A stretch of DNA of 64,000 nucleotides from an uncultured Ruminococcus sp. (GTDB lineage: Bacteria > Bacillota > Clostridia > Oscillospirales > Ruminococcaceae): assembly GCF_947301925.1 (NCBI RefSeq), contig NZ_CAMYUE010000001.1, positions 124,001 to 188,000 of the forward strand, read 5' to 3'. Shown here in pieces: positions 17,413 to 25,507 of this stretch. Below the pieces are notes generated by a model. The model was not told the DNA's origin, ran no database searches, and saw only the letters and a list, made by a program, of their open reading frames with translations. The stretch's first letter is position 1. Each line of letters starts with the position of its first letter. The translations under genes and the position numbers were made by a program.

Positions 17413-18288
17413 ATGAAAGAACTCCTGAAAGCTGAATTCGGCCGCCTTTTCAGGTCGAAAATGTTTCGTATCCTTGTGATACTTGATGTATTGTTCAATA
17501 TATACCTGATATACGGTTCGGAGATCACCGGTACGGTGTCAAAGACGCCATATGTTTACATAGAAGTAACACAGCTAACCATGCTGATATTCGTTGAGGT
17601 CTACAGTTTTGTAGCCGGCGCCTTCATCAGCCTGTTCATAAGCCGCGAATATTCTTACGGTACAATGAGGAACAAGATAATATCAGGACACTCCAGGTGC
17701 TCAATATATCTTACCGAGCTGATAGTATGCTCGGCAGCAGGCATGATACTTCTGGCAGGTTGTCTTCTGGTGGTGGCTTTTACCCATTTTAAATACGGCA
17801 TCCTTGATGAAGAGGCAGGATACTTAATAAAGATGGTGATAATATGCTGTATTCTCGTGATAGTATACAATGCACTGATCGTATTCTTTTCCATGCTCAT
17901 TGATTCAAAGGCAAGCTCCGTGGTCTGGTCGGTGATATTCGTAATATGTCTTACCGTATTCTCCTCCATGGTAAACAGTAAGGTCACAAACGACGAATAT
18001 GCCCGTGAGTGCCGCAGTAACGGCAAGGAATATGTGCATAGCGACATTTTTGATGATACCGAGAGAAAAGTATATACTGCACTGGATAGCACTCTCCCGA
18101 TGACTCAGCTCATGAAAACATTTACAATGACCAATTTTGTCGATTACGGAGACGGCACAGGTTATGTCGAGGAGTTCATTCCTCCCAAAGGTGAGGAAAC
18201 GGCAAGATTTGCAGTTATCGACGCAGGTCTCATCGCTGCGGTAACTGTGCTGGGGATAGTTTTCTTCAGAAAAAAGGAGCTTAAATAG
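17413..18288 (+). CDS. ABC transporter permease subunit 2
   Basis: Second ABC-2-like permease, 291 aa, homologous to the preceding one (MKELLKAEFGRLFRSKMF; YSYGTMRNKIISGHSRCSIYL), so the pair arose by duplication and probably forms a heterodimeric channel. ATG 17413 follows GAGGTG, 10 bases after the previous stop. Confidence 0.88.
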   Translation: MKELLKAEFGRLFRSKMFRILVILDVLFNIYLIYGSEITGTVSKTPYVYIEVTQLTMLIFVEVYSFVAGAFISLFISREYSYGTMRNKIISGHSRCSIYLTELIVCSAAGMILLAGCLLVVAFTHFKYGILDEEAGYLIKMVIICCILVIVYNALIVFFSMLIDSKASSVVWSVIFVICLTVFSSMVNSKVTNDEYARECRSNGKEYVHSDIFDDTERKVYTALDSTLPMTQLMKTFTMTNFVDYGDGTGYVEEFIPPKGEETARFAVIDAGLIAAVTVLGIVFFRKKELK

Positions 18289-18315
18289 CAAGATCACAAT
18301 ATAAGGAGCCCGGTT

Positions 18316-19185
18316 ATGGTAGTTCTTACAGTTCTTCTGGCCGTATTATCGGCAGTACTGATAATAAAGGTGTACGTCCTGCGAAGATCCGCAAGGGAGA
18401 TCGCAGAGGCTTTTTCGGACTGCCTTAAAACGGATACCAATAACCTTATCACGGTTTCAAGCAGCGATAAACAGGTTAGGAGGCTGGTAAAACAGGTCAA
18501 TGACGAGCTGAAGCTTCTCAGAGAGGAGCATCACAGGTTCGTACAGGGGGATATGGAGCTGAAAAACGCTGTTACCAATATATCCCACGATCTGAGGACT
18601 CCTCTTACCGCTATTTGCGGATATCTGGATATGCTCAGGAGCGAGGAGAAGTCGCCGGCCGCAGAGCGCTATATCGAAATAATCAGCAGCAGGGCAGAGG
18701 CCATGAAGCAGCTTACGGAGGAGCTTTTCAGCTATTCCGTAATAATGTCAGCAGAAGGCGGCAGTCAGGAGCAGGTGAACGTGGGCGACTCTCTTGAGGA
18801 GTGTATAGCGGGATATTATTCCGTGCTCATCGAAAAAGGCATAACTCCCAAGATAAGCATAACGGAGGAAAAGGTGGAACGTATACTTGACCGTTCCGCA
18901 CTGTCAAGAGTATTCTCAAATCTTATCAACAATGCTGTGAAGTACAGTGGCGGCGATCTTGCTGTATCTCTTTCGGCAGACGGAACCATAGTTTTTTCAA
19001 ACAGCGCTCCTCAGCTTACGTCAGTGCAGGTAGACAAGCTGTTTGACAGGTTCTATACCGTAGAAGCCGCAAGGAACTCCACGGGGCTTGGGCTTTCCAT
19101 AGCGCGGACTCTTGTTGAACAGATGGACGGTTCGATAACAGCCTCGCTGAATGACGGAGTGCTGTCCATCGTAATAAAAATATAA
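18316..19185 (+). CDS. Sensor histidine kinase of the ABC cassette
   Basis: 289 aa. One N-terminal membrane helix (VVLTVLLAVLSAVLIIKVYVL), no obvious extracellular sensor domain, then a dimerisation domain with phospho-acceptor His91 in NISHDLRTPLTAICGYLDML and the ATPase domain (NNAVKYSGG; STGLGLSIARTLV). The lack of a sensor domain suggests it detects its signal within the membrane or through the transporter. Its presumed partner regulator is at the other end of the cassette, with three transporter genes between. ATAAGGAG precedes the ATG. I found no clear terminator after it. Confidence 0.9.
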   Translation: MVVLTVLLAVLSAVLIIKVYVLRRSAREIAEAFSDCLKTDTNNLITVSSSDKQVRRLVKQVNDELKLLREEHHRFVQGDMELKNAVTNISHDLRTPLTAICGYLDMLRSEEKSPAAERYIEIISSRAEAMKQLTEELFSYSVIMSAEGGSQEQVNVGDSLEECIAGYYSVLIEKGITPKISITEEKVERILDRSALSRVFSNLINNAVKYSGGDLAVSLSADGTIVFSNSAPQLTSVQVDKLFDRFYTVEAARNSTGLGLSIARTLVEQMDGSITASLNDGVLSIVIKI

Positions 19186-19211
19186 CTTATCAAGTATTTT
19201 TGCTTCGGCTC

Positions 19212-19240
19212 TTGATTTAAAGAAAAATATGTGATATAAT
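19212..19240 (+). promoter_or_regulatory. Promoter of the thiazole operon
   Basis: TTGATT (19212-19217), 17 bp, TATAAT (19235-19240), just upstream of the TPP aptamer. Confidence 0.83.
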
Positions 19241-19247
19241 AAATCTT

Positions 19248-19332
19248 ACAGGGGAGCTTGTGGGACAGGCTGAGAGGAAGGTGACACCTTCGACCCTTCG
19301 ACCTGATTTGGTTAATGCCAGCGTAGGGAGTC
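19248..19332 (+). promoter_or_regulatory. TPP riboswitch (THI element)
   Basis: Matches the thiamine pyrophosphate aptamer: GGGGAGC, CAGGCTGAGAGGAAGG, GACCCTTCGACCTGA and TTAATGCCAGCGTAGGGA. It lies about 70 bases before thiS and is followed by a terminator hairpin, so TPP should cause early termination of the operon. Confidence 0.97.
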
Positions 19333-19348
19333 TGATATTGTTATGTAC

Positions 19349-19385
19349 ATTCAGGGAACTGCGCAGGCGGTTCCCTGAATTTTTT
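19349..19385 (+). terminator. Riboswitch-controlled terminator (attenuator)
   Basis: Stem of about 11 bp, ATTCAGGGAAC/GTTCCCTGAAT, with TTTTTT, between the TPP aptamer and the thiS ribosome binding site. Confidence 0.9.
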
Positions 19386-19399
19386 GAGGAGGTGCTCAT

Positions 19400-19594
19400 A
19401 TGGTTAAAATTAATGGCGAACTGCTTGAAAAAGACGGAAAAACAGTTGCGGAAATGCTTGCCGATATGGATATAAGCGGCCAGCGTGTGGCTGTAGAGAT
19501 AAACGAAGAGATCGTACCCAAGGCCAGATATGACGAGACCATTCTTAAAGACGGCGACAGCGTCGAGGTTGTCCGCTTTGTGGGAGGCGGCTGA
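19400..19594 (+). CDS. thiS: Sulfur carrier protein ThiS
   Basis: 64-aa ubiquitin-fold protein whose C-terminal glycine becomes a thiocarboxylate and donates sulfur to the thiazole ring. It ends VRFVGGG, as in Bacillus-type ThiS. AGGAGGTG precedes the ATG. First gene of the TPP-controlled operon; thiF starts 1 base after its stop. Confidence 0.93.
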   Translation: MVKINGELLEKDGKTVAEMLADMDISGQRVAVEINEEIVPKARYDETILKDGDSVEVVRFVGGG

Positions 19595-19595
19595 T

Positions 19596-20234
19596 ATGGC
19601 GATACCGTCGGAGCAGGAGATGTACCGCGCCCTTGAGGAGCGTCACGGCGCAGAGCTCCAAAGGAAGCTTAAATCGGCATCTGTGGCAGTATGCGGACTT
19701 GGCGGACTTGGCTCCAATATCGCCATAGCTCTTGCAAGAGCAGGCGTCGGCAGACTGCATATCATAGATTTTGACAGAGTTGACATCTCAAACCTCAACA
19801 GGCAGCAGTATTTTCCCGAACAGCTGGGGCAGCCAAAGGCTGTGGCGCTTTATGATACGCTTCACCGCATTGCGCCTTATTGCAACATCAGGAAGGATAC
19901 AGTAAAGCTTGACGAGACAAATATCCCCTCACTTCTCTCAGAGGCGGATATAATAGTCGAGGCCTTCGACAAAGCAGACCAGAAGGCCATGCTGGTGAAC
20001 TGTGTCCTGGAGAATATGCCCGGGAAGTATCTTGTATCTGGATCGGGCATGGCAGGGATAGGGCCGTCAAATACGATATCCACCAGAAGGATAGCAAAGC
20101 GTTTCTACATTTGCGGCGACGGCGTCAGCGATGTTGACGACGGAATGGGACTCGTTTCATCAAGGGTGCTTATCTGTGCAGGCCATCAGGCTCATACGGT
20201 CATAAGGATAATTGCAGGCGAATTTGATATATAA
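19596..20234 (+). CDS. thiF: ThiS adenylyltransferase ThiF (short form)
   Basis: E1-like enzyme, 212 aa, that adenylates the ThiS C terminus. It has GLGGLGSNIA (ATP loop) and DFDRVDISNLNRQQY. It lacks the CxxC zinc pairs of E. coli ThiF, which fits the short clostridial ThiF family-2 form. The start is ATG 19596 with GGGAGG upstream; the longer frame from 19530 would overlap thiS. Confidence 0.9.
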   Translation: MAIPSEQEMYRALEERHGAELQRKLKSASVAVCGLGGLGSNIAIALARAGVGRLHIIDFDRVDISNLNRQQYFPEQLGQPKAVALYDTLHRIAPYCNIRKDTVKLDETNIPSLLSEADIIVEAFDKADQKAMLVNCVLENMPGKYLVSGSGMAGIGPSNTISTRRIAKRFYICGDGVSDVDDGMGLVSSRVLICAGHQAHTVIRIIAGEFDI

Positions 20235-20246
20235 GGAGTAATTCAT

Positions 20247-21017
20247 ATGAAAGATGATAAGCTTATAATCGGAGGACATGAGTTTTCCTCCCGTTTTATA
20301 CTTGGCTCGGGAAAATATTCCCTCAGCCTAATCGAAGCAGCTGTAAAGTATGCAGGCGCAGAGATAATAACTCTTGCCGTCCGCAGGACAAATTCCAAGG
20401 AGCATGAGAATATCCTCGACTATATCCCCGAGGGCGTTACTCTGCTGCCCAACACATCGGGAGCCCGCAACGCAGACGAGGCTGTCCGCATTGCCCGTCT
20501 TGCACGAGAGCTCGGCTGCGGAGACTTTGTAAAGATCGAGATAATGCGTGATACCAAGTATCTGCTCCCCGACAATCAGGAGACAGTCCGCGCTACGGAG
20601 ATACTTGCCAAGGAGGGCTTTGTTGTAATGCCCTATATGTATCCCGACCTGAATACCGCCCGTGACCTTGTGAACGCAGGCGCTGCCTCTGTAATGCCGC
20701 TTGCTTCGCCCATAGGCTCAAACAAGGGACTTGCCACAAGGGATTTTATACAGATACTTATCGACGAGATAGACCTGCCGATAATCGTTGATGCAGGAAT
20801 AGGCAGACCATCGCAGGCCTGTGAGGCAATGGAGATGGGAGCTGCCGCTGTAATGTCAAATACGGCGCTTGCAACAGCAGGAGACCTTCCCGTTATGGCC
20901 GAGGCCTTCAAACAGGCCATCGAAGCAGGCAGAAAGGCCTATCTGTCAGGTCTCGGACGTGTCCTTACAAGAGGAGCTTCTCCTTCCGACACGCTTACAG
21001 GCTTCCTTCACGATTAA
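20247..21017 (+). CDS. thiG: Thiazole synthase ThiG
   Basis: 256-aa TIM-barrel enzyme joining deoxyxylulose 5-phosphate, ThiS thiocarboxylate and dehydroglycine into the thiazole phosphate. Conserved blocks: [10 protein letters not shown], the imine-forming Lys in [22 protein letters not shown] and [18 protein letters not shown] precedes the ATG. Its stop overlaps the next gene by one base (TAATG). Confidence 0.96.
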   Translation: MKDDKLIIGGHEFSSRFILGSGKYSLSLIEAAVKYAGAEIITLAVRRTNSKEHENILDYIPEGVTLLPNTSGARNADEAVRIARLARELGCGDFVKIEIMRDTKYLLPDNQETVRATEILAKEGFVVMPYMYPDLNTARDLVNAGAASVMPLASPIGSNKGLATRDFIQILIDEIDLPIIVDAGIGRPSQACEAMEMGAAAVMSNTALATAGDLPVMAEAFKQAIEAGRKAYLSGLGRVLTRGASPSDTLTGFLHD

Positions 21018-21499
21018 TGGTACGTCTTGAAAAGGTAAACGGCGGCAATATATGGGATATACTGGAACTGAGCGTTGCGGAGTCACAGAAAAGCTTCGTA
21101 GCTGATAACAGAACGAGTATCATCGAAGCCTATTCCACCGTCAGCAGCGGCGGTCACGCTTTCACATTCGGGATATACGATGACGATACGCCTGTGGGAT
21201 TTGCGATGATAGGCTTCGGAACAGATGAATACTGGGAAGCGCCGCCTGAGATCGCTGAAAACACATACAATATCTGGCGTTTTATGATAGACAGCCGTTA
21301 TCAGCACAAGGGTATCGGGAAAGCCGCATTGAAGCTGCTGCTTGACTTTATACGCACATATCCCTGCGGAAAAGCAGAGAAATGCTGGCTGTCATACGAA
21401 CCCGGGAATACTGCGGCGGAAAGGCTGTACAGTTCCTTCGGCTTTGTACCCACCGGAGAAAAAGACGGCGATGAGATCATTGCTGTACTTAATTTATAA
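21017..21499 (+). CDS. GNAT-family N-acetyltransferase inside the thiazole operon
   Basis: 160-aa acetyltransferase. Acetyl-CoA motif A is FMIDSRYQHKGIGKAALKLL; the C terminus (YEPGNTAAERLYSSFGFVPTGE) fits the BltD/PaiA-like polyamine or amino-acid acetyltransferases. It is translationally coupled to thiG (one-base overlap) and 12 bases before thiH, so it is under the TPP riboswitch. No known step of thiamine synthesis needs an acetyltransferase. The substrate is unknown. Confidence 0.82.
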   Translation: MVRLEKVNGGNIWDILELSVAESQKSFVADNRTSIIEAYSTVSSGGHAFTFGIYDDDTPVGFAMIGFGTDEYWEAPPEIAENTYNIWRFMIDSRYQHKGIGKAALKLLLDFIRTYPCGKAEKCWLSYEPGNTAAERLYSSFGFVPTGEKDGDEIIAVLNL

Positions 21500-21511
21500 G
21501 AAGGTAATTCA

Positions 21512-22765
21512 ATGGAAAATCATTATTTTGTAGACTCGGACAAGCTCTCCGGGGCTGCACTGAAGAAAAAACATGAGCTTGAGACCGATCCTGCCTCCCG
21601 TACCGATCATATGAAGTACATGGAGGGCATGGAGCAGATAAAGTCGGATATCATGGACAAGGTAATGACCGAGATGAAGAATTATGACTATTCTCGGTAT
21701 ACTGCCCGTGATGTTAATGCAGCCCTGAATCATGAGACCTGTACGGTGGAGGACTTCAAGGCGCTGCTTTCACCTGCCGCAGAGCCTTTCCTCGAGAAAA
21801 TGGCGCAGCGTGCAAAGCTTGAGACCCAGAAGCATTTCGGCAATACGGTCTATCTTTTCACGCCTCTGTATATAGCCAATTACTGCGAGAATTACTGCGT
21901 TTACTGCGGATTCAACTGCTATAATGACATCAAGCGCATGAAGCTCAATATGGAACAGATAGAGCATGAGATGAAGGTCATTGCCGACAGCGGCATGGAG
22001 GAGATACTTATCCTCACAGGCGAGAGCCGCGCAAAGAGCAGCGTTGAATACATCGGTGAAGCCTGCAAGCTGGCAAGGAAGTATTTCCGCATGGTAGGCG
22101 TCGAGGTATATCCGCTCAATACCGATGAATACAAGTATCTTCACGAATGCGGCGTGGACTATGTCACCGTGTTCCAGGAGACCTATGACAGCGACCGTTA
22201 TGAGCAGCTTCATCTTCTGGGACACAAGCGTGTATGGCCTTACAGATTTGAGGCGCAGGAGCGTGCCCTTATGGGCGGCATGAGAGGAATAGCCTGCTCG
22301 GCTCTTCTCGGACTTTCGGATTTCAGAAAGGACGCCCTTGCAAGCGCTCTTCACGTTTACTATCTCCAGAGAAAGTACCCGCAGGCAGAGATATCACTTT
22401 CGTGTCCGAGACTTCGTCCCATAATAAACAATGACGAGATAAATCCCCTTGACGTCCATGAGAGGCAGCTCTGCCAGATACTCTGCGCATACAGGATATT
22501 CCTGCCCTTCTGCGGCATAACAGTTTCCTCCCGTGAGAGCGAAGAATTCAGGAACGGTATCGTTAAGATAGCGGCGACCAAGGTCTCCGCAGGCGTTTCA
22601 ACAGGTATCGGCGATCACGAAAGCAAGTACACAGGCAAGGAGAGCGAGTCGGCGGAAGGCGATGAGCAGTTTGAGATAAACGACAGCCGCAGCTTTGACA
22701 AGATGTACAGGGATATGTCCGAAGAAGGACTCCAGCCTGTACTCAATGATTATCTCTATGTCTGA
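21512..22765 (+). CDS. thiH: 2-iminoacetate synthase ThiH
   Basis: 417-aa radical SAM tyrosine lyase that supplies dehydroglycine for thiazole formation, the anaerobic alternative to glycine oxidase ThiO. The cluster motif CENYCVYCGFNC and the ThiH C-terminal region (STGIGDHE) are present. AGAAGGT precedes the ATG. It overlaps the following tenI start. Its use agrees with an anaerobic lifestyle. Confidence 0.96.
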   Translation: MENHYFVDSDKLSGAALKKKHELETDPASRTDHMKYMEGMEQIKSDIMDKVMTEMKNYDYSRYTARDVNAALNHETCTVEDFKALLSPAAEPFLEKMAQRAKLETQKHFGNTVYLFTPLYIANYCENYCVYCGFNCYNDIKRMKLNMEQIEHEMKVIADSGMEEILILTGESRAKSSVEYIGEACKLARKYFRMVGVEVYPLNTDEYKYLHECGVDYVTVFQETYDSDRYEQLHLLGHKRVWPYRFEAQERALMGGMRGIACSALLGLSDFRKDALASALHVYYLQRKYPQAEISLSCPRLRPIINNDEINPLDVHERQLCQILCAYRIFLPFCGITVSSRESEEFRNGIVKIAATKVSAGVSTGIGDHESKYTGKESESAEGDEQFEINDSRSFDKMYRDMSEEGLQPVLNDYLYV

Positions 22766-23354
22766 TGTGGTTTGTGTTACTGCGCGGGGACTTTGCAGCG
22801 GAGAGTTTACGGACAGACTGAGACTGATCGCTCAGGCTTCGCCAAAGGCGATCATTCTCCGCGAGAAGGATCTCAGCGAGAATGACTACATTGCTCTTGC
22901 AGAGAAAGCGATAGAAATATGCAATGAAAGCGGAGCAGAGCTTATACTTCATTATTATCACAGAGCTGCCGCGGGGCTTGGCTGGAAGAACATACATCTT
23001 CCGCTCCATATACTGCGTGAGCTGAGCGATACGCAAAAAGCCTGTTTTGAATGTATAGGAGCTTCCTGTCATTCTGTCTCCGATGCAAAGGAAGCTGCGG
23101 AGCTTGGTGCGGACTATATCACGGCAGGTCATGTTTTCGCAACAGACTGCAAAAAAGGTCTTGCTCCAAGGGGACTTGATTTCCTCAGGGAGGTCTGCGG
23201 CAGTGTCGATATTCCCGTATATGCCATAGGCGGTATATCTCCCGATAACATCGGTCTTGTCAGGAGCGCAGGGGCGTCAGGCGCCTGCGTTATGAGCGGC
23301 CTGATGAAATGCAGCGATCCGGCTGCCTATATCAGAGAATTTGAAAAGAAGTGA
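22761..23354 (+). CDS. tenI: TenI/ThiE-like protein (probable thiazole tautomerase TenI)
   Basis: 197-aa TIM barrel of the ThiE/TenI superfamily. The blocks IHLPLHIL, CIGASCHSVSDAKEAAELGADYI, GHVFATDCKKGLAPRGL and PVYAIGGISPDNI fit TenI, which aromatises the ThiG product in Bacillus. The diphosphate-binding HVG and IND residues of ThiE are absent. The start is uncertain: ATG 22761 gives the usual N terminus (MSDVVCVT), ATG 22749 would overlap thiH further; neither has a clear ribosome binding site, so translation is probably coupled. Confidence 0.8.
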   Translation, partial: SDVVCVTARGLCSGEFTDRLRLIAQASPKAIILREKDLSENDYIALAEKAIEICNESGAELILHYYHRAAAGLGWKNIHLPLHILRELSDTQKACFECIGASCHSVSDAKEAAELGADYITAGHVFATDCKKGLAPRGLDFLREVCGSVDIPVYAIGGISPDNIGLVRSAGASGACVMSGLMKCSDPAAYIREFEKK

Positions 23355-23359
23355 TACCA

Positions 23360-23998
23360 TTGAATATTGAAAAAAAGGATCTTCTTCTGTATGCCGTGAC
23401 GGACAGAAAGTGTCTCCGCGGCATAAGTCTTGAGGAGGCTGTGGAGCAGGCTCTGCTTGGCGGTGTTACCTGTGTCCAGCTCCGTGAAAAGGACGCAGAC
23501 GGAGATGATATGATCACCGAGGGCAGGAAGCTGCTGAAAATATGTCATAAATACGGCGTTCCGCTTATAATCAATGATAACTACGAGGCGGCGCTGAAAT
23601 GCGGTGCCGACGGAGTTCACGTTGGTATCGAGGACGCACCCGTTGCGGAGATCAGGCGCAGAGCGGGGGACAGCTTTATAATCGGCGCCACTGCCAAAAC
23701 TGTTGAACAGGCAAAGCTTGCCGAGAGCTCGGGAGCCGATTATCTCGGCGTAGGTGCAGTATTTCCTTCGCCCACAAAGAAAAACGCTGTCAGGATAACT
23801 CCCGGGCAGCTTACGGAGATATGCGGCTGTGTAAGTATACCTGCTGTTGCCATCGGCGGTATAAATGCAGGAAATGTCTCCGCTATAGCAGGCTGCGGAC
23901 ACTGCGGCATTGCAGTAGTATCCGCGGTTTTCGGTGCTGATGACGTAAGGAAGGCTGCTGTGGAGCTTCGCAGGGCTGCTCTTGAAACAGTGAGGTAA
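23360..23998 (+). CDS. thiE: Thiamine-phosphate synthase ThiE
   Basis: Couples HMP-PP and thiazole phosphate to thiamine phosphate. The blocks LYAVTDR, VQLREKDADGDD, LIINDNYEAAL, DGVHVG, IGATAKT and LGVGAVFPSPTK are all present, with the substrate-binding residues intact, unlike the paralogue upstream. TTG at 23360 is preferred: AAGAAGTGAT lies just upstream and the length (212 aa) is typical. GTG 23351, overlapping the tenI stop, is the alternative. Confidence 0.93.
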   Translation: MNIEKKDLLLYAVTDRKCLRGISLEEAVEQALLGGVTCVQLREKDADGDDMITEGRKLLKICHKYGVPLIINDNYEAALKCGADGVHVGIEDAPVAEIRRRAGDSFIIGATAKTVEQAKLAESSGADYLGVGAVFPSPTKKNAVRITPGQLTEICGCVSIPAVAIGGINAGNVSAIAGCGHCGIAVVSAVFGADDVRKAAVELRRAALETVR

Positions 23999-24000
23999 AT

Positions 24001-24774
24001 ATGATAAAATACTATGATATCGGGCTGAATCTGTTCTGCAAACAGTTCAGAGAGCCCGAAAGGATAATAAACGATGCAGCTGACGAGGGCGTATACTGTA
24101 TACTTACGGGCTCGGATATGAAAAGCAGCGAGAGCGTGAACAGATTTGTAAAGGACCACGGCTGCTCAGGCACCTGCGGCATACATCCCCACAGTGCAGA
24201 CAGCGCAAGAGCTGAGGATTTTCAGCGTATAAGAGAGATCGTTTCCTCAAACGACAGGATAGTTGCTGTGGGAGAATGCGGACTGGACTATGACAGGATG
24301 TTTTCCACACGGGAGAATCAGATAAGGTGCTTTGAACATCATATAAAGATCGCCGAGGAGCTTGGAAAGCCCTTGTTCCTTCACGAGCGTGAGGCGACAG
24401 ATGACTTTATCGCACGTTTCAGAAAGCATAGTGACATATGCAGTCGTTCGGTAGTACACTGCTTTACAGGCGACAAGGAGACTCTGAAAAAGTATGTCGA
24501 TATGGGCTTCTACATCGGCGTAACGGGCTGGATATGCGACGAAAGGCGCGGAGCTCCTCTTCGCGAGGCGGTTAAATATATCCCCCGGGACAGGATAATG
24601 GCGGAAACTGATGCTCCATACCTGACACCAAGGAATATAAAGGGACTTGACCGTACCAACGTACCGCAGAACATAAAGTATGTTGTAGCCGAGCTTGCAA
24701 GGAATATGAAGATAGACGAGTGCGAGCTCACAGAGCTCCTGAAAGAGAATACCGAGAGATTTTTCGGCATATAA
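24001..24774 (+). CDS. tatD: TatD-family metal-dependent hydrolase/DNase
   Basis: 257-aa TIM-barrel metallohydrolase. It begins YYDIGLNL, like E. coli TatD, which also lacks the HxH metal motif of other family members. The remaining residues are present: VGECGLDYDR, FLHER, VVHCFTG, and ETDAPYLTPR with the metal-binding Asp. TatD proteins are 3'-5' exonucleases linked to DNA repair. It starts 2 bases after thiE, so it is the last gene of the TPP-controlled operon; the link to thiamine looks positional only. Confidence 0.9.
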   Translation: MIKYYDIGLNLFCKQFREPERIINDAADEGVYCILTGSDMKSSESVNRFVKDHGCSGTCGIHPHSADSARAEDFQRIREIVSSNDRIVAVGECGLDYDRMFSTRENQIRCFEHHIKIAEELGKPLFLHEREATDDFIARFRKHSDICSRSVVHCFTGDKETLKKYVDMGFYIGVTGWICDERRGAPLREAVKYIPRDRIMAETDAPYLTPRNIKGLDRTNVPQNIKYVVAELARNMKIDECELTELLKENTERFFGI

Positions 24775-24810
24775 AAGGACTGCACGGAGATGAAACCGTG
24801 CAGTCCTTTT
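24773..24810. terminator. Bidirectional terminator between tatD and the 18-aa peptide gene
   Basis: 15-bp perfect stem AAAAGGACTGCACGG/CCGTGCAGTCCTTTT. It ends the thi operon on the plus strand and the peptide transcript on the minus strand. Confidence 0.88.
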
Positions 24811-24813
24811 GGC

Positions 24814-24870
24814 TTATTTGCAGATACCGAGTAATTTGCATATCATTGCCCAGATATTGTTGCAGCACAT
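24814..24870 (-). CDS. 18-residue cysteine-rich peptide
   Basis: Tiny ORF reading MCCNNIWAMICKLLGICK. It has a perfect AGGAGG at 24879-24884 placed 8 bases before the ATG, a promoter (TTGATT-17-TATAAT, 24913-24941) and a strong terminator 3 bases past its stop: a complete transcription unit of about 130 bases. Four Cys (2, 3, 11, 17) and a hydrophobic middle suggest a membrane-associated or metal/disulfide-forming peptide; a signalling peptide or toxin-like role is equally possible. I do not recognise the family. It lies downstream of tspO on the same strand, but with its own promoter. Alternatively the transcript is a small RNA and the ORF is incidental. Confidence 0.6.
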   Translation of the reverse strand: MCCNNIWAMICKLLGICK

Positions 24871-24912
24871 AATTCAGACCTCCTGTGTGGTATTCCCTTA
24901 TGGGGTAATTAC

Positions 24913-24941
24913 ATTATACAGCAGAAGATAAGTTAAATCAA
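24913..24941 (-). promoter_or_regulatory. Promoter of the 18-aa peptide gene
   Basis: Minus strand TTGATT (24936-24941), 17 bp, TATAAT (24913-24918). The leader would be about 36 bases. Confidence 0.78.
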
Positions 24942-24978
24942 TATTAAATTATTGGATATAATTTTACAAATAATTCCC

Positions 24979-25449
24979 TCAGTTTATTATATAAACGGCG
25001 GTGGTGAGATATGCTGCGAAGCCCAGCCATATCAGATAGGGGATATTGAGCCGTGCAGCGGTTCTGTTTACCCGTTGGAAGGCGAGTATCATGGCTCCGA
25101 CAAGTACAAAAAGAAGGAGCGCCACAGCAACAGCCGCACCAAGGAGTTTGAAGCGAAAGAAGATGATGCTCCATGAGAAATTGACGGCAAGCTGTATGTA
25201 GTACAGTCTCAGCGCAGAACTGCGTTCGTTATCGGAGCAGTTACGCCATATCATGTAAGCGGATATGCCCATAAGAGCGTAAAGAACAGCCCATACCACG
25301 GGGAACAGCCATGCAGGCGGCAGGAGAGGCGGAGCCTTGAATTCATTGTAGAAGGCGGAATAGTCTCCTGTGAAAAGAGCTGACAATGCGCCTGCAAGCT
25401 CAGCTGTGACTATAAAAATAAGCAGATCCGTAAGTTTGAGTTTTTTCAT
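24979..25449 (-). CDS. tspO: TspO/MBR-family membrane protein
   Basis: 156-aa five-helix membrane protein of the tryptophan-rich sensory protein/translocator family, which binds porphyrins and related ligands. LPPAWLFPVVWAVLYALMG is the family core and the W/N-rich later helices match. AGAGGT precedes the ATG. It is 58 bases downstream of a metallophosphoesterase gene on the same strand and probably cotranscribed. An imperfect palindrome lies in the gap. Confidence 0.93.
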   Translation of the reverse strand: MKKLKLTDLLIFIVTAELAGALSALFTGDYSAFYNEFKAPPLLPPAWLFPVVWAVLYALMGISAYMIWRNCSDNERSSALRLYYIQLAVNFSWSIIFFRFKLLGAAVAVALLLFVLVGAMILAFQRVNRTAARLNIPYLIWLGFAAYLTTAVYIIN

Positions 25450-25471
25450 AGCATTTACCTCTTTTGATTTG

Positions 25472-25485
25472 ATAGTAAATACTAT
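25472..25485. promoter_or_regulatory. Palindrome upstream of tspO
   Basis: ATAGTA-AA-TACTAT, inverted repeat with 2-bp centre, about 22 bases upstream of the tspO start. It could be a repressor operator or part of a promoter; no -35 box was seen. Confidence 0.35.
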
Positions 25486-25507
25486 GTCGGATCTGCTCTG
25501 TATATGT

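Noticed and set aside
22761..23998. Two adjacent ThiE-like genes as a redundant duplication
   Set aside because: The motifs separate them into a TenI-type and a true ThiE, a known pairing.
24001..24774. Missing HxH motif in TatD as a sign of inactivation
   Set aside because: E. coli TatD itself starts FDIGVNL without HxH, so this is normal for the true TatD branch.
25421..25497. 10-bp inverted repeat AGCAGATCCG/CGGATCTGCT around the tspO start
   Set aside because: The arms are 57 bases apart and one lies in the coding sequence; probably chance.
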